DNA from: Flavobacteriales bacterium
GTDB taxonomy: Bacteria > Bacteroidota > Bacteroidia > Flavobacteriales > UBA7430
Direction: 5' to 3'
NCBI GenBank assembly: GCA_024959975.1
Contig: JANXFM010000101.1
Span: forward strand, 1 to 5,665
Length of the DNA stretch: 5,665 nt
Both the position numbers and the translations under genes were made by a program. Each line of letters starts with the position of its first letter. The first letter of the stretch is position 1. The notes under the pieces were generated by a model. That model saw nothing but the letters and a program-made list of their open reading frames with translations. It was not told the DNA's origin and made no database searches. Positions 1-5,665 of the stretch are shown one piece after another.

Positions 1-1
1 G

Positions 2-571
2 AGTTTAATGGCTAAAGAAGGTATTAGTGGGAAACAAAATTGCCACCAACGCTATATAGAGATATGTAATCTGGTTAACGGCCCCGTGTCTGCAGAGGTA
101 ATCTCCACAGATTGTAAGGGGATGTTAGAAGAGGCATACGAACTCGCAGAGCTTCACCCGAACATCGTTATAAAGATTCCGATGATAAAAGAAGGGATCA
201 AAGCAATTTATGAACTCAACAATAAAGGCATAAAAACAAATTGCACCTTAGTCTTTTCTGCCAACCAAGCGCTCCTCGCCGCTAAAGCCGGCGCCACCTA
301 TGTGTCTCCATTCATTGGTCGACTAGACGACATTAACGTAGACGGAATGGAATTAATCAAGAGTATTCGAACCATTTTCGATAATTACAACTTTGAGACC
401 AACATCCTGGCTGCATCGATTCGAAATGAAGAACACGTTATTAAATGTGCAGAATTCGGAGCCGACTATGCTACCATTCCTTATAGCCTGTTAGATAAAT
501 TATTTGATCACCCACTTACAACCAAGGGATTGGAAATATTCCTAGCCGATCATGCAAGATTAAATCCATAA
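2..571 (+). CDS. tal: Transaldolase, TalC/FSA (small) family, 5'-truncated by window edge
   Basis: This is a class I aldolase of the small transaldolase/fructose-6-phosphate aldolase family, a cytosolic TIM barrel forming a Schiff base with its ketose donor in the pentose phosphate pathway. The frame is open to the left edge, and the codons before the ATG at 8 read Ser-Leu. Together these give SLMAKEG, the usual continuation of the family's TTNPSL motif. The ATG at 8 is therefore internal, and about 30 N-terminal residues, including the DTAN and TTNPS motifs, lie outside the window. Counting the Met at 8 as residue 1, the Schiff-base lysine is K56 in VIKIPM (codon 173-175), and E30 in VSAEVIST and F102 in YVSPFIGRLDD flank the active site. 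By homology E30 and F102 match Glu96 and Phe178 of E. coli TalB, where FsaA has Gln59 and Tyr131, so I favour transaldolase over fructose-6-phosphate aldolase. The stop codon overlaps the next gene's ATG by one base. The family assignment is secure; the substrate is inferred. Confidence 0.93.
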   Translation, partial: SLMAKEGISGKQNCHQRYIEICNLVNGPVSAEVISTDCKGMLEEAYELAELHPNIVIKIPMIKEGIKAIYELNNKGIKTNCTLVFSANQALLAAKAGATYVSPFIGRLDDINVDGMELIKSIRTIFDNYNFETNILAASIRNEEHVIKCAEFGADYATIPYSLLDKLFDHPLTTKGLEIFLADHARLNP

Positions 572-1194
572 TGCTAAAACGAATTTATAATGACAATCCT
601 AGTGAAAAAGAGATCGATGAGGTCGTAAACTGCCTTCGAAATGGTGGCGTAATCATATACCCCACAGATACGGTATATGGATTAGGATGTGACATTAATA
701 ATAAAAAAGCATTAGAACGTGTAGCAAAAATAAAAGGCATTAAATTAAAAGATGCCCATTTCTCTTTTATCTGTTACGATTTAAGTCATCTTTCTGAATA
801 TGCAAAACAAGTAAGTACGCACACTTACAAACTATTAAAAAGAATTTTCCCGGGACCTTACACCATCATTTTAAATGCCACCAGTAAAATCCCAAAGATT
901 TTCAGTAACAAAAAGAAAACGGTGGGTATTCGTATTCCAGACAATAATATTACCAGAGAAATAGTAAAACAATTAGGCAGCCCTATTGTTTCAACTTCAA
1001 TTCACGATGAAGATGATATTATTGAGTACTCCACAGATCCGGAATTAATTTATGAAAAATATAGTCATCAGGTCGATATGGTAATCGATGGTGGCTACGG
1101 AATGAATGTAGCATCAACCGTTGTTAATTGCACAGATGATGATGAGTACACCATAGTAAGAGAAGGTAAAGGAAATCTTGAATTAATTTATTAA
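571..1194 (+). CDS. Sua5/YciO/YrdC-family protein, YciO-like subgroup
   Basis: This 207-residue protein has a complete YrdC-like domain, the fold that in TsaC/Sua5 makes threonylcarbamoyl-AMP for tRNA t6A modification. Visible family motifs are GGVIIYPTDTVYGLGC (25-40), PGPYT (94-98), KTVGIRIPD (116-124), STSI (141-144), VIDGGYG (171-177), ASTVVN (181-186) and REGKG (197-201). Two signatures of true TsaC/Sua5 enzymes are altered: the KxR motif reads KGI (55-57), and the SxN motif of STSAN reads STSI followed by HDEDD. Both changes, and segments such as FSFICYDLSHLSEYA, resemble E. coli YciO. YciO has been reported not to replace TsaC in E. coli, and its role is unsettled. Automatic annotation would probably call this gene threonylcarbamoyl-AMP synthase. 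Its ATG overlaps the transaldolase stop (TAATG), so it is probably translated by reinitiation; I see no Shine-Dalgarno or separate promoter. Family is certain, exact function is not. Confidence 0.93.
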   Translation: MLKRIYNDNPSEKEIDEVVNCLRNGGVIIYPTDTVYGLGCDINNKKALERVAKIKGIKLKDAHFSFICYDLSHLSEYAKQVSTHTYKLLKRIFPGPYTIILNATSKIPKIFSNKKKTVGIRIPDNNITREIVKQLGSPIVSTSIHDEDDIIEYSTDPELIYEKYSHQVDMVIDGGYGMNVASTVVNCTDDDEYTIVREGKGNLELIY

Positions 1195-1285
1195 GTATTA
1201 GGTATTATAGTAGCTTAGGAATTATAAATGGATAATGGAAAACTCATAACTTAAAACTCAAAACTTCAGTGGTCACTGGTCACTA
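1195..1285. repeat. Degenerate tandem 7-bp repeat array filling the convergent gap
   Basis: From the stop of the YciO-like gene to inside the end of coaE, the sequence can be cut into 13 consecutive heptamers without a phase break. Neighbouring units resemble each other and the motif drifts along the array: GTATTAG at 1195 and GTATTAT at 1202, GGATAAT at 1230 and GGAAAAC at 1237, TCATAAC at 1244 and TCAAAAC at 1258, GTCACTG at 1272 and GTCACTA at 1279. The last two units hold the coaE stop codon (1273-1275) and its Asp and Gln codons. No strong hairpin with a T-tract is visible, so I do not call a terminator. The periodicity is seen directly; its origin and role are unknown. Confidence 0.72.
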
Positions 1286-1854
1286 AAAATATCGTGAAGT
1301 TTTAAAACTTGCTCTAATAAGGAAGATTTCTCATCATTGCTAATGACATAATCTGAGTGTTCTCTTTTTTGCGAATCAGTCCATTGCTTATTCATTCTGG
1401 CTAATACATCTTCGTACTCAACATGGTCGCGCTGCACTACTCTGCTTATTTTTAATTCTTTTGGTGCTTCCACCAAAACAACCTTATCTAGTCCTTTATT
1501 TGCACCACTTTCCAAAAGAATGGCAGCCTCCTTTATGATGTATGGACTTTGTTGGTGAGAACTCCATAGTTCAAAATCTTTTTGAAGAATAGGATGGACT
1601 AATTCATTTAACTTAGTAAGTGCTTCGTCATTTGAAAATACAATTGAAGCTAAGTAAGCCCTGTTTAAGACCCCGTCAACATATGCCTGTTCACCAAAAA
1701 GGCCAATAAGAGATTTTCGCAAAGACTCATTTTCTAGCATCAAAGCTTTCGCCCGATCATCAGACAAGTATACAGGGATACCCAATTGCTTAAATATCTT
1801 TGCAACTGTAGTTTTACCACTTCCAATTCCACCTGTTAAACCTATTTTCAACAT
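1273..1854 (-). CDS. coaE: Dephospho-CoA kinase
   Basis: CoaE catalyses the last step of coenzyme A synthesis, ATP-dependent phosphorylation of the 3'-hydroxyl of dephospho-CoA, in the cytoplasm. The protein has 193 residues, close to the usual 195-210. The N-terminal P-loop is GLTGGIGSGKTT, with G8 to T15 forming Walker A. It is followed by the substrate-side YLSDD segment (29-33), NELVHP (83-88), the acceptor-domain EAAILLESG (109-117) and the lid segment RVVQRD (138-143), whose arginines are typical of the family. The DAD motif of E. coli CoaE reads LSD here (30-32): the second Asp is kept as D32 and the first is replaced by Leu. As far as I recall, Bacteroidota CoaE proteins commonly vary at this place. 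The ATG overlaps the stop of the ybbR-like gene by one base, so it is the second gene of that operon. Its last codons (Ser-Asp-Gln-stop) lie in heptamer repeat DNA. The assignment is very safe. Confidence 0.97.
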   Translation of the reverse strand: MLKIGLTGGIGSGKTTVAKIFKQLGIPVYLSDDRAKALMLENESLRKSLIGLFGEQAYVDGVLNRAYLASIVFSNDEALTKLNELVHPILQKDFELWSSHQQSPYIIKEAAILLESGANKGLDKVVLVEAPKELKISRVVQRDHVEYEDVLARMNKQWTDSQKREHSDYVISNDEKSSLLEQVLKLHDIFSDQ

Positions 1855-2822
1855 TAATTCAATTTAATAAACTCAATAGTAGAAGGATGGTATTTTACTT
1901 TTTGTACTATTGATGGCTTTTTATCTTCATCCAGAAATACATTCAAAATAGCACTTTGAGTCATGGCAACTTCATTATAGTCACAATAGATTTCAAAGTC
2001 AGAAGCTTTCACTTTATCAACATCTTGCATGGCCACCCAATAAGACAGTTCGACTTCCGCCGGCTTGATTATTAATTCCTTCCCTTTCGGTACATTTTTC
2101 AACTTAATAGGAATAACCTCATTAATTTGAGTAAAACGAGCTACGTCCTGACTTACCTGGACTTCTACGTTTCTTGCAGATAGTAGTTCATTGGGAAGTT
2201 GAACCTTTAAACTCGCATGAATATCCTGAATAATATCAGCCTGACTCAAAACACCCGTATACACATAGGAAAGCGTGTCTAAAATATGTGCCGGACCAAA
2301 AACCTCTATCGTTTTTGGTGTTATTTTAAATGACCCATATTGCACATAATTCTCTCTAAAATTAAGATCCAAAGGTACTTTCACCTCTAGACTTCTTTTT
2401 GTCTTATTACTGAAATTTAGAAATAAGGTGTCAGGATCTATTTCTAAAATCGAGAAACCATTTAATTCACGTGCTATATGAGGTCGTTCGGATTGAGATA
2501 ACCAAAAATAAGTAGTAGCCCCCTGACGCTGAAGTTTAGATACATCGATTTCTACAATTCTCTCAGAAAAGGTCTCTTTTAAAAAATTAAACCCATAGCC
2601 ATTTACTTTCACCTTAAGCTCTGATATAGGTTCACCTTTAAAATACTTATCTATAGGCTGATTTACAAATTCAACCGGATAATCTATGTAATAAGTATAT
2701 TCCTTGGAGAATTTAATCAAAAACCAAAAAAGTGTAGACATCAAAAAACAGATAGTAATCACACTTTTATCGCTTCCCGACCTAAAGAAGTCTACTATTT
2801 TGCGAATTATACTTTTTATCAT
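1854..2822 (-). CDS. YbbR-like domain membrane-anchored protein
   Basis: The product has 322 residues, with a short basic cytoplasmic N-terminus (K3, R7, K8, R14, K19), one hydrophobic segment at about 21-38 (ITICFLMSTLFWFLIKF), and then an extracytoplasmic portion of about 280 residues rich in beta strands. YbbR-type repeats can be recognised: one weakly at about 45-140, and the clearest at about 145-225, where SLEVKVPLDLNF leads into TPKTIEVFGPAHILDTL, the usual Pro-x-x-(Val/Ile)-x-(Val/Leu)-x-Gly-Pro pattern. A less clear one spans about 230-320. In Firmicutes the YbbR protein CdaR regulates the diadenylate cyclase CdaA; in Bacteroidota the role is not established and no cyclase is seen here. 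The ATG start is supported by the N-terminal anchor directly after it and by an upstream promoter-like sequence. The stop overlaps coaE by one base, an arrangement common in the phylum. Partner and function remain unknown. Confidence 0.85.
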   Translation of the reverse strand: MIKSIIRKIVDFFRSGSDKSVITICFLMSTLFWFLIKFSKEYTYYIDYPVEFVNQPIDKYFKGEPISELKVKVNGYGFNFLKETFSERIVEIDVSKLQRQGATTYFWLSQSERPHIARELNGFSILEIDPDTLFLNFSNKTKRSLEVKVPLDLNFRENYVQYGSFKITPKTIEVFGPAHILDTLSYVYTGVLSQADIIQDIHASLKVQLPNELLSARNVEVQVSQDVARFTQINEVIPIKLKNVPKGKELIIKPAEVELSYWVAMQDVDKVKASDFEIYCDYNEVAMTQSAILNVFLDEDKKPSIVQKVKYHPSTIEFIKLN

Positions 2823-2841
2823 TCTACAATCTCTTAGAGGG

Positions 2842-2873
2842 TAAATATACCTTATTTGTAATCAGCTTACAAT
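2842..2873 (-). promoter_or_regulatory. Putative Bacteroidota-type promoter for ybbR-coaE
   Basis: Read on the minus strand, ATTG (2870-2873) is followed after 20 bases by TATATTTA (2842-2849). This matches the Bacteroidota -33/-7 pattern (TTTG, then TAnnTTTG about 19-20 bases on) except for one base in each box. It ends 19 bases before the ybbR ATG, so the untranslated leader would be very short. It lies outside the adjoining heptamer array. AT-rich DNA gives chance matches easily, so this is tentative. Confidence 0.35.
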
Positions 2874-2885
2874 TGCATGCGATTT

Positions 2886-2955
2886 GAACTGCAAACTACA
2901 AACTGAGAACTGCCAATCGGAAAATCGATCACTAGTCATTGGTTACTGGTCGATT
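2886..2955. repeat. Degenerate tandem 7-bp repeat array at the 3' end of tamB
   Basis: Ten consecutive heptamers fit here without a phase break. Examples on the plus strand are GAACTGC at 2886 and again at 2907, AAACTAC at 2893, AAACTGA at 2900, ATCACTA at 2928, GTCATTG at 2935 and GTTACTG at 2942. On the minus strand the array enters tamB: about the last six codons (Arg-Pro-Val-Thr-Asn-Asp) and the stop (2932-2934) lie in it. It has the same polarity as the array at 1195-1285, with CAGTRAC-like units at the gene end giving way to GTTTTGA- or CAGTTTT-like units farther on. The remaining 60-odd bases up to the ybbR start carry the putative promoter and nothing else I can support. Confidence 0.72.
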
Positions 2956-5664
2956 CTTCTTTCGAAACATCTCCCTAAGCTTGTTCCAAATATCCGTAAA
3001 ATCATCAAACTCATCTCTGTAAAAAAGCCCTACACCTGTTGTATAATTATTCGCATCATTATCAAGTTGGAAACTTTCTTCTAAGTTTCTAAACGCTAAC
3101 ACTCGTAGTTTTCCATCCTTGCTTAATTGATACTCTACTTTAAAATCACCAATAATACGGGTAGTATTCTGCGCCGGCTGCGTACCTATATTACCATTAA
3201 CAGTAATTCGATCATTCACCTTCATATTATTAAGTAGTAACTCCCATTGCTTATTACTTAAGTATTCTCCAGTACTCGGGTGATATTTCAATCCCAAATC
3301 AAAACGATCTGAAAATTGAGAAGTCCAATTATACAATTGGTTATTCAACATCTCGGCACCGGAAGAAACTGTAGAGCTTAAGTAATCTACATCAGTATTC
3401 GCCAATTCATCATCCCTCATAAAACTATTTAATACCAAAAGAGATAGGAATTGTTGCGTTTTTTTCTCTTCTGTATCGGTGCGATCCTCAAGTATTCTCT
3501 TTATTTCATAGTCGCCTTTAGGAATTTGAATATCAAATTCTATCTCAGGTTGAAGTAAATCACCTGTCATCATCATTCTACATTCCACATCACTATTTCT
3601 GTCGCCATCATAACCCAAGGGACTAATGTTTGTATTTAGCTCATACAGAGCATTCAAATTCATTTGAGCTTTATGTGGATTCCCATCCCATAACAACTGA
3701 GCGCCTTTTTCAATTTCAAATTTCTTGTTTACAAAATTCTGAAGGGTAAACAAATAGTCTCCTTCACGAACCGTGTAATCTCCAAACATATACACTTCGT
3801 CGGCACTATTTATACCTACATTAATAAATCCGCTACCTGTAGCAGTTATTTTATCCCCTAAAGTTTCATCAAATATGATATTCACTTTCGCATTTTCATT
3901 CAACTCAAAATTCATATCAATCGTTACATCCGATTTAGGTTTGACGAACTCTGAAACCGTCCAAAGTGTATCACTTACATTTTCGTCTTTTTCAATAAAA
4001 TGGACAAAACTTAACTCATCTAAACTTTCTTCATCATCTAATGGAATAAAAAGCGTAGTCCCTTTATCTGAAACTGCATTAATCTCTATATCAATAGCGT
4101 CTATAGGTCCGTGAAAACCAACTTCTCCACTTGCAATTGCCTGTCCATAATAAGTTTTATCGCCATAGCCATACGCATCGGTATTTAGGCAAAGTAAGCT
4201 GTCTGCTTCTAGATTTAAGCCCAACGTAAAATCTTTAAAATAATGATGAATAAACTCCCCGTTTAATATTCCACTACCAACAGATTGACCATTTTCTATA
4301 CTTTCAAAGTCAAAGTCTTTAAATTCTATATATCTGTCACTGAGTTGAATATTAGTGTTCCCTATAGCATTGAGGTCAACATTTAAATAAGGCACAGACA
4401 AACTTACATCATCCATGATAAATTCTCCCTCAAACTCAGGTCGACTTATATCACCATAAAAATTAAGATATCCTACCCCCTCACCTTCCAGATCGTCAAC
4501 AACAGATAAATATCCCTGCAGATGCTTCAAATTAAAATTATGAACATCCATATCAATACTGAAATTATTAGAATCTACTAAGGGTGTATAGGACCCTGTA
4601 AATTCTAAAGTCTTTTCTGATCCTTTATGAACCACTCCCCTAAGGTTTTGCACATCTTGTTTATCATCATAATCAAGGTTAAAATTCAGGGCACCAAAAA
4701 CCTCCTCATTAACGATAAGTTGATCGGTTACAACATCAGAATAGACCCGACTCTTTAGAGGATTCTTAACAATTTTCAACTTCCCGTTCAGTTTTCCTAC
4801 AATCGTAGATTTTGAACGAGATATCCAGGGCGAAACATTATCCATTTCAAAATCCTTTAACTCTAGGTCAATCGTGTTATTTGTAGTATTTCCGGCATAA
4901 CTAAAAGCTACTTCCTGAGAAGCAGTACCCAAATAAACCTGGGTATTTAATTGCTTGTCATAATAATGAAAATTGGAACGATCATTTAAAGTCCATAAAG
5001 TGTCCGAAAAATAAAACTGACTCTCTTCTAAGGTCATATCTAAAGATTTAGAATCTACGTGAGCAGATCCTTTCAAAATACCATCAAACTTCAGCGAGTC
5101 GGTACTCGTCCAGGCCAAAGCGTAGCGCCAGTCGCCGTAATTACCAACCTGATCGAGTTCTATATTTTCAACTTTAGTAACATCATCATAATCTAACTTA
5201 GCACCTAGCAAACTAATTTCCCAATGTTCATTTGTTGCTTTAGAATTTATTTTCAAATCACGCCACAGCCATTTATCCCAACCTAAGTTTGGACTTTCTA
5301 CATCCAGGCTTAAACCCTCTTCCCTATTGTTAAAACTCCCCGAAATATGTGCTCCGTTGCCCAAATTCAACTGAGGCAGAAATAATTCAGTTAAAGCTGA
5401 AGTATTAAATAAATTAATCTCAAAGTCAAAATCCTGAGCCTTATTAACGCCTCTGTTTAACAATGGTAAATGTGGTGACAAATAGGCGAAAAAGGAATTA
5501 AACAGATTGGGAACATCTATGGTTCCCTCAAAATTGGCATTGGCAAAATCTGATGTCAGGCGAAGAATATCTTTTGTCTCTGACTTTTCAGAGCTAAAGA
5601 GTACATCGTTAAAGTAATAGTAATTATCGTAAGTTTCTATGGTGGTAAAATAAGCAGCCAGACC
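2932..5664 (-). CDS. tamB: Translocation/assembly module TamB-like protein (DUF490), N-terminus outside window
   Basis: This is the C-terminal 910 residues of a very long TamB/AsmA-like protein. Such proteins are anchored in the inner membrane and span the periplasm as a hydrophobic beta-groove. E. coli TamB works with the outer-membrane protein TamA and, redundantly with YhdP and YdbH, supports phospholipid transport to the outer membrane. The frame is open to the right edge. A TTG at 5479-5481 could be read as a start, but the upstream codons continue family-like sequence (SDFANANFEGTIDVPNLF, about 5500-5553), so it is internal. Most of the protein is repeated beta strands. The C-terminal DUF490 hallmarks are GDYTVREGDYLFTLQNFVNK (about 3724-3783), LLWDGNPHKAQMNLNALYEL (about 3637-3700), MMMTGDLLQPEIEFDIQIPKG (about 3515-3580) and a closing block with VNGNIGTQP and IIGDFKVEYQL (about 3120-3205). 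The protein ends in a basic tail (KLREMFRKKNRPVTND) whose last residues come from the heptamer array. Bacteroidota homologues are usually some 1,400-1,700 residues, so about half to two thirds is visible. Confidence 0.92.
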   Translation of the reverse strand, partial: GLAAYFTTIETYDNYYYFNDVLFSSEKSETKDILRLTSDFANANFEGTIDVPNLFNSFFAYLSPHLPLLNRGVNKAQDFDFEINLFNTSALTELFLPQLNLGNGAHISGSFNNREEGLSLDVESPNLGWDKWLWRDLKINSKATNEHWEISLLGAKLDYDDVTKVENIELDQVGNYGDWRYALAWTSTDSLKFDGILKGSAHVDSKSLDMTLEESQFYFSDTLWTLNDRSNFHYYDKQLNTQVYLGTASQEVAFSYAGNTTNNTIDLELKDFEMDNVSPWISRSKSTIVGKLNGKLKIVKNPLKSRVYSDVVTDQLIVNEEVFGALNFNLDYDDKQDVQNLRGVVHKGSEKTLEFTGSYTPLVDSNNFSIDMDVHNFNLKHLQGYLSVVDDLEGEGVGYLNFYGDISRPEFEGEFIMDDVSLSVPYLNVDLNAIGNTNIQLSDRYIEFKDFDFESIENGQSVGSGILNGEFIHHYFKDFTLGLNLEADSLLCLNTDAYGYGDKTYYGQAIASGEVGFHGPIDAIDIEINAVSDKGTTLFIPLDDEESLDELSFVHFIEKDENVSDTLWTVSEFVKPKSDVTIDMNFELNENAKVNIIFDETLGDKITATGSGFINVGINSADEVYMFGDYTVREGDYLFTLQNFVNKKFEIEKGAQLLWDGNPHKAQMNLNALYELNTNISPLGYDGDRNSDVECRMMMTGDLLQPEIEFDIQIPKGDYEIKRILEDRTDTEEKKTQQFLSLLVLNSFMRDDELANTDVDYLSSTVSSGAEMLNNQLYNWTSQFSDRFDLGLKYHPSTGEYLSNKQWELLLNNMKVNDRITVNGNIGTQPAQNTTRIIGDFKVEYQLSKDGKLRVLAFRNLEESFQLDNDANNYTTGVGLFYRDEFDDFTDIWNKLREMFRKKNRPVTND

Positions 5665-5665
5665 A

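Noticed and set aside
8..10. ATG at 8 as the start of the transaldolase gene
   Set aside because: The preceding in-frame codons (Ser-Leu) complete the conserved NPSLMAKEG segment, and the family needs about 30 more N-terminal residues with catalytic motifs.
1267..1278. Short inverted repeat CAGT-GGTC-ACTG near the coaE end as a terminator
   Set aside because: Only a 4-bp stem, no run of T after it on either strand, and the symmetry is a by-product of the repeat units.
2870..2880. Adjoining palindromes CAATTG and GCATGC upstream of ybbR as an operator
   Set aside because: Six-base palindromes are expected by chance in this length, and there is no second copy or nearby regulator gene.
2921..2933. 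Weak hairpin ATCG/CGAT after the tamB stop as a terminator
   Set aside because: Four Watson-Crick pairs plus possible G-T pairs, with no T-tract downstream; too weak to call.
2884..3084. 66-codon open frame on the plus strand starting in the heptamer array
   Set aside because: Its first part is translated repeat (Asn-Cys-Lys-Leu-Gln-Thr style) and the rest is antisense to the well-supported tamB 3' end. No family resemblance and no start signal.
3459..3465. Run of seven A in the tamB coding strand as a programmed frameshift site
   Set aside because: The zero frame continues with good TamB sequence on both sides and no stimulatory structure is visible, so an ordinary Lys-Lys-Thr run is sufficient.
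3875..4114. 79-codon open frame on the plus strand inside tamB
   Set aside because: It is a low-complexity Ser/Ile/Phe-rich antisense shadow of tamB, which is convincingly coding in this stretch.
5479..5481. TTG as the start of a shorter TamB-like gene
   Set aside because: The frame stays open to the window edge and the upstream translation is TamB-like, so the gene simply runs out of the window.

Overview
The window looks like chromosome from a Bacteroidota species, most likely a member of the Flavobacteriales or a close relative. The grounds are an AT-rich base composition, starts without Shine-Dalgarno sequences, a YbbR-domain gene joined directly to coaE, a very long TamB-type protein, and a YciO-type Sua5/YrdC protein with the sequence style of that phylum. 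It is housekeeping sequence. I see no mobile element, CRISPR array, RNA gene, toxin or defence locus, and no evident new multi-gene system.

Layout: two plus-strand genes occupy the left end. The first is the 3' part of a small transaldolase of the TalC/fructose-6-phosphate aldolase family (positions 2-571, 5' end outside the window). The second is a complete Sua5/YciO/YrdC-family gene (571-1194). They overlap by one base (TAATG), which suggests translational coupling. Three minus-strand genes converge on this pair from the right. From the right edge inward they are a partial tamB (2932 to beyond 5665), a ybbR-like gene (1854-2822) and coaE (1273-1854). ybbR and coaE also share a one-base TAATG overlap and form an operon, with a plausible Bacteroidota-type promoter just upstream of ybbR.

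The two real intergenic gaps are both filled or nearly filled by degenerate tandem repeats with a 7-base period (about 1195-1285 and 2886-2955). Both arrays have the same orientation, and both begin inside the 3' end of a minus-strand gene, supplying its last few codons and its stop codon. This is the most unusual feature of the window.

Functionally the genes cover central carbon metabolism (transaldolase), a nucleotide-binding protein related to t6A biosynthesis enzymes but lacking their signature residues, coenzyme A synthesis (CoaE), and the cell envelope (YbbR-like membrane-anchored protein and the TamB lipid-transport/assembly protein). No single pathway links them all.
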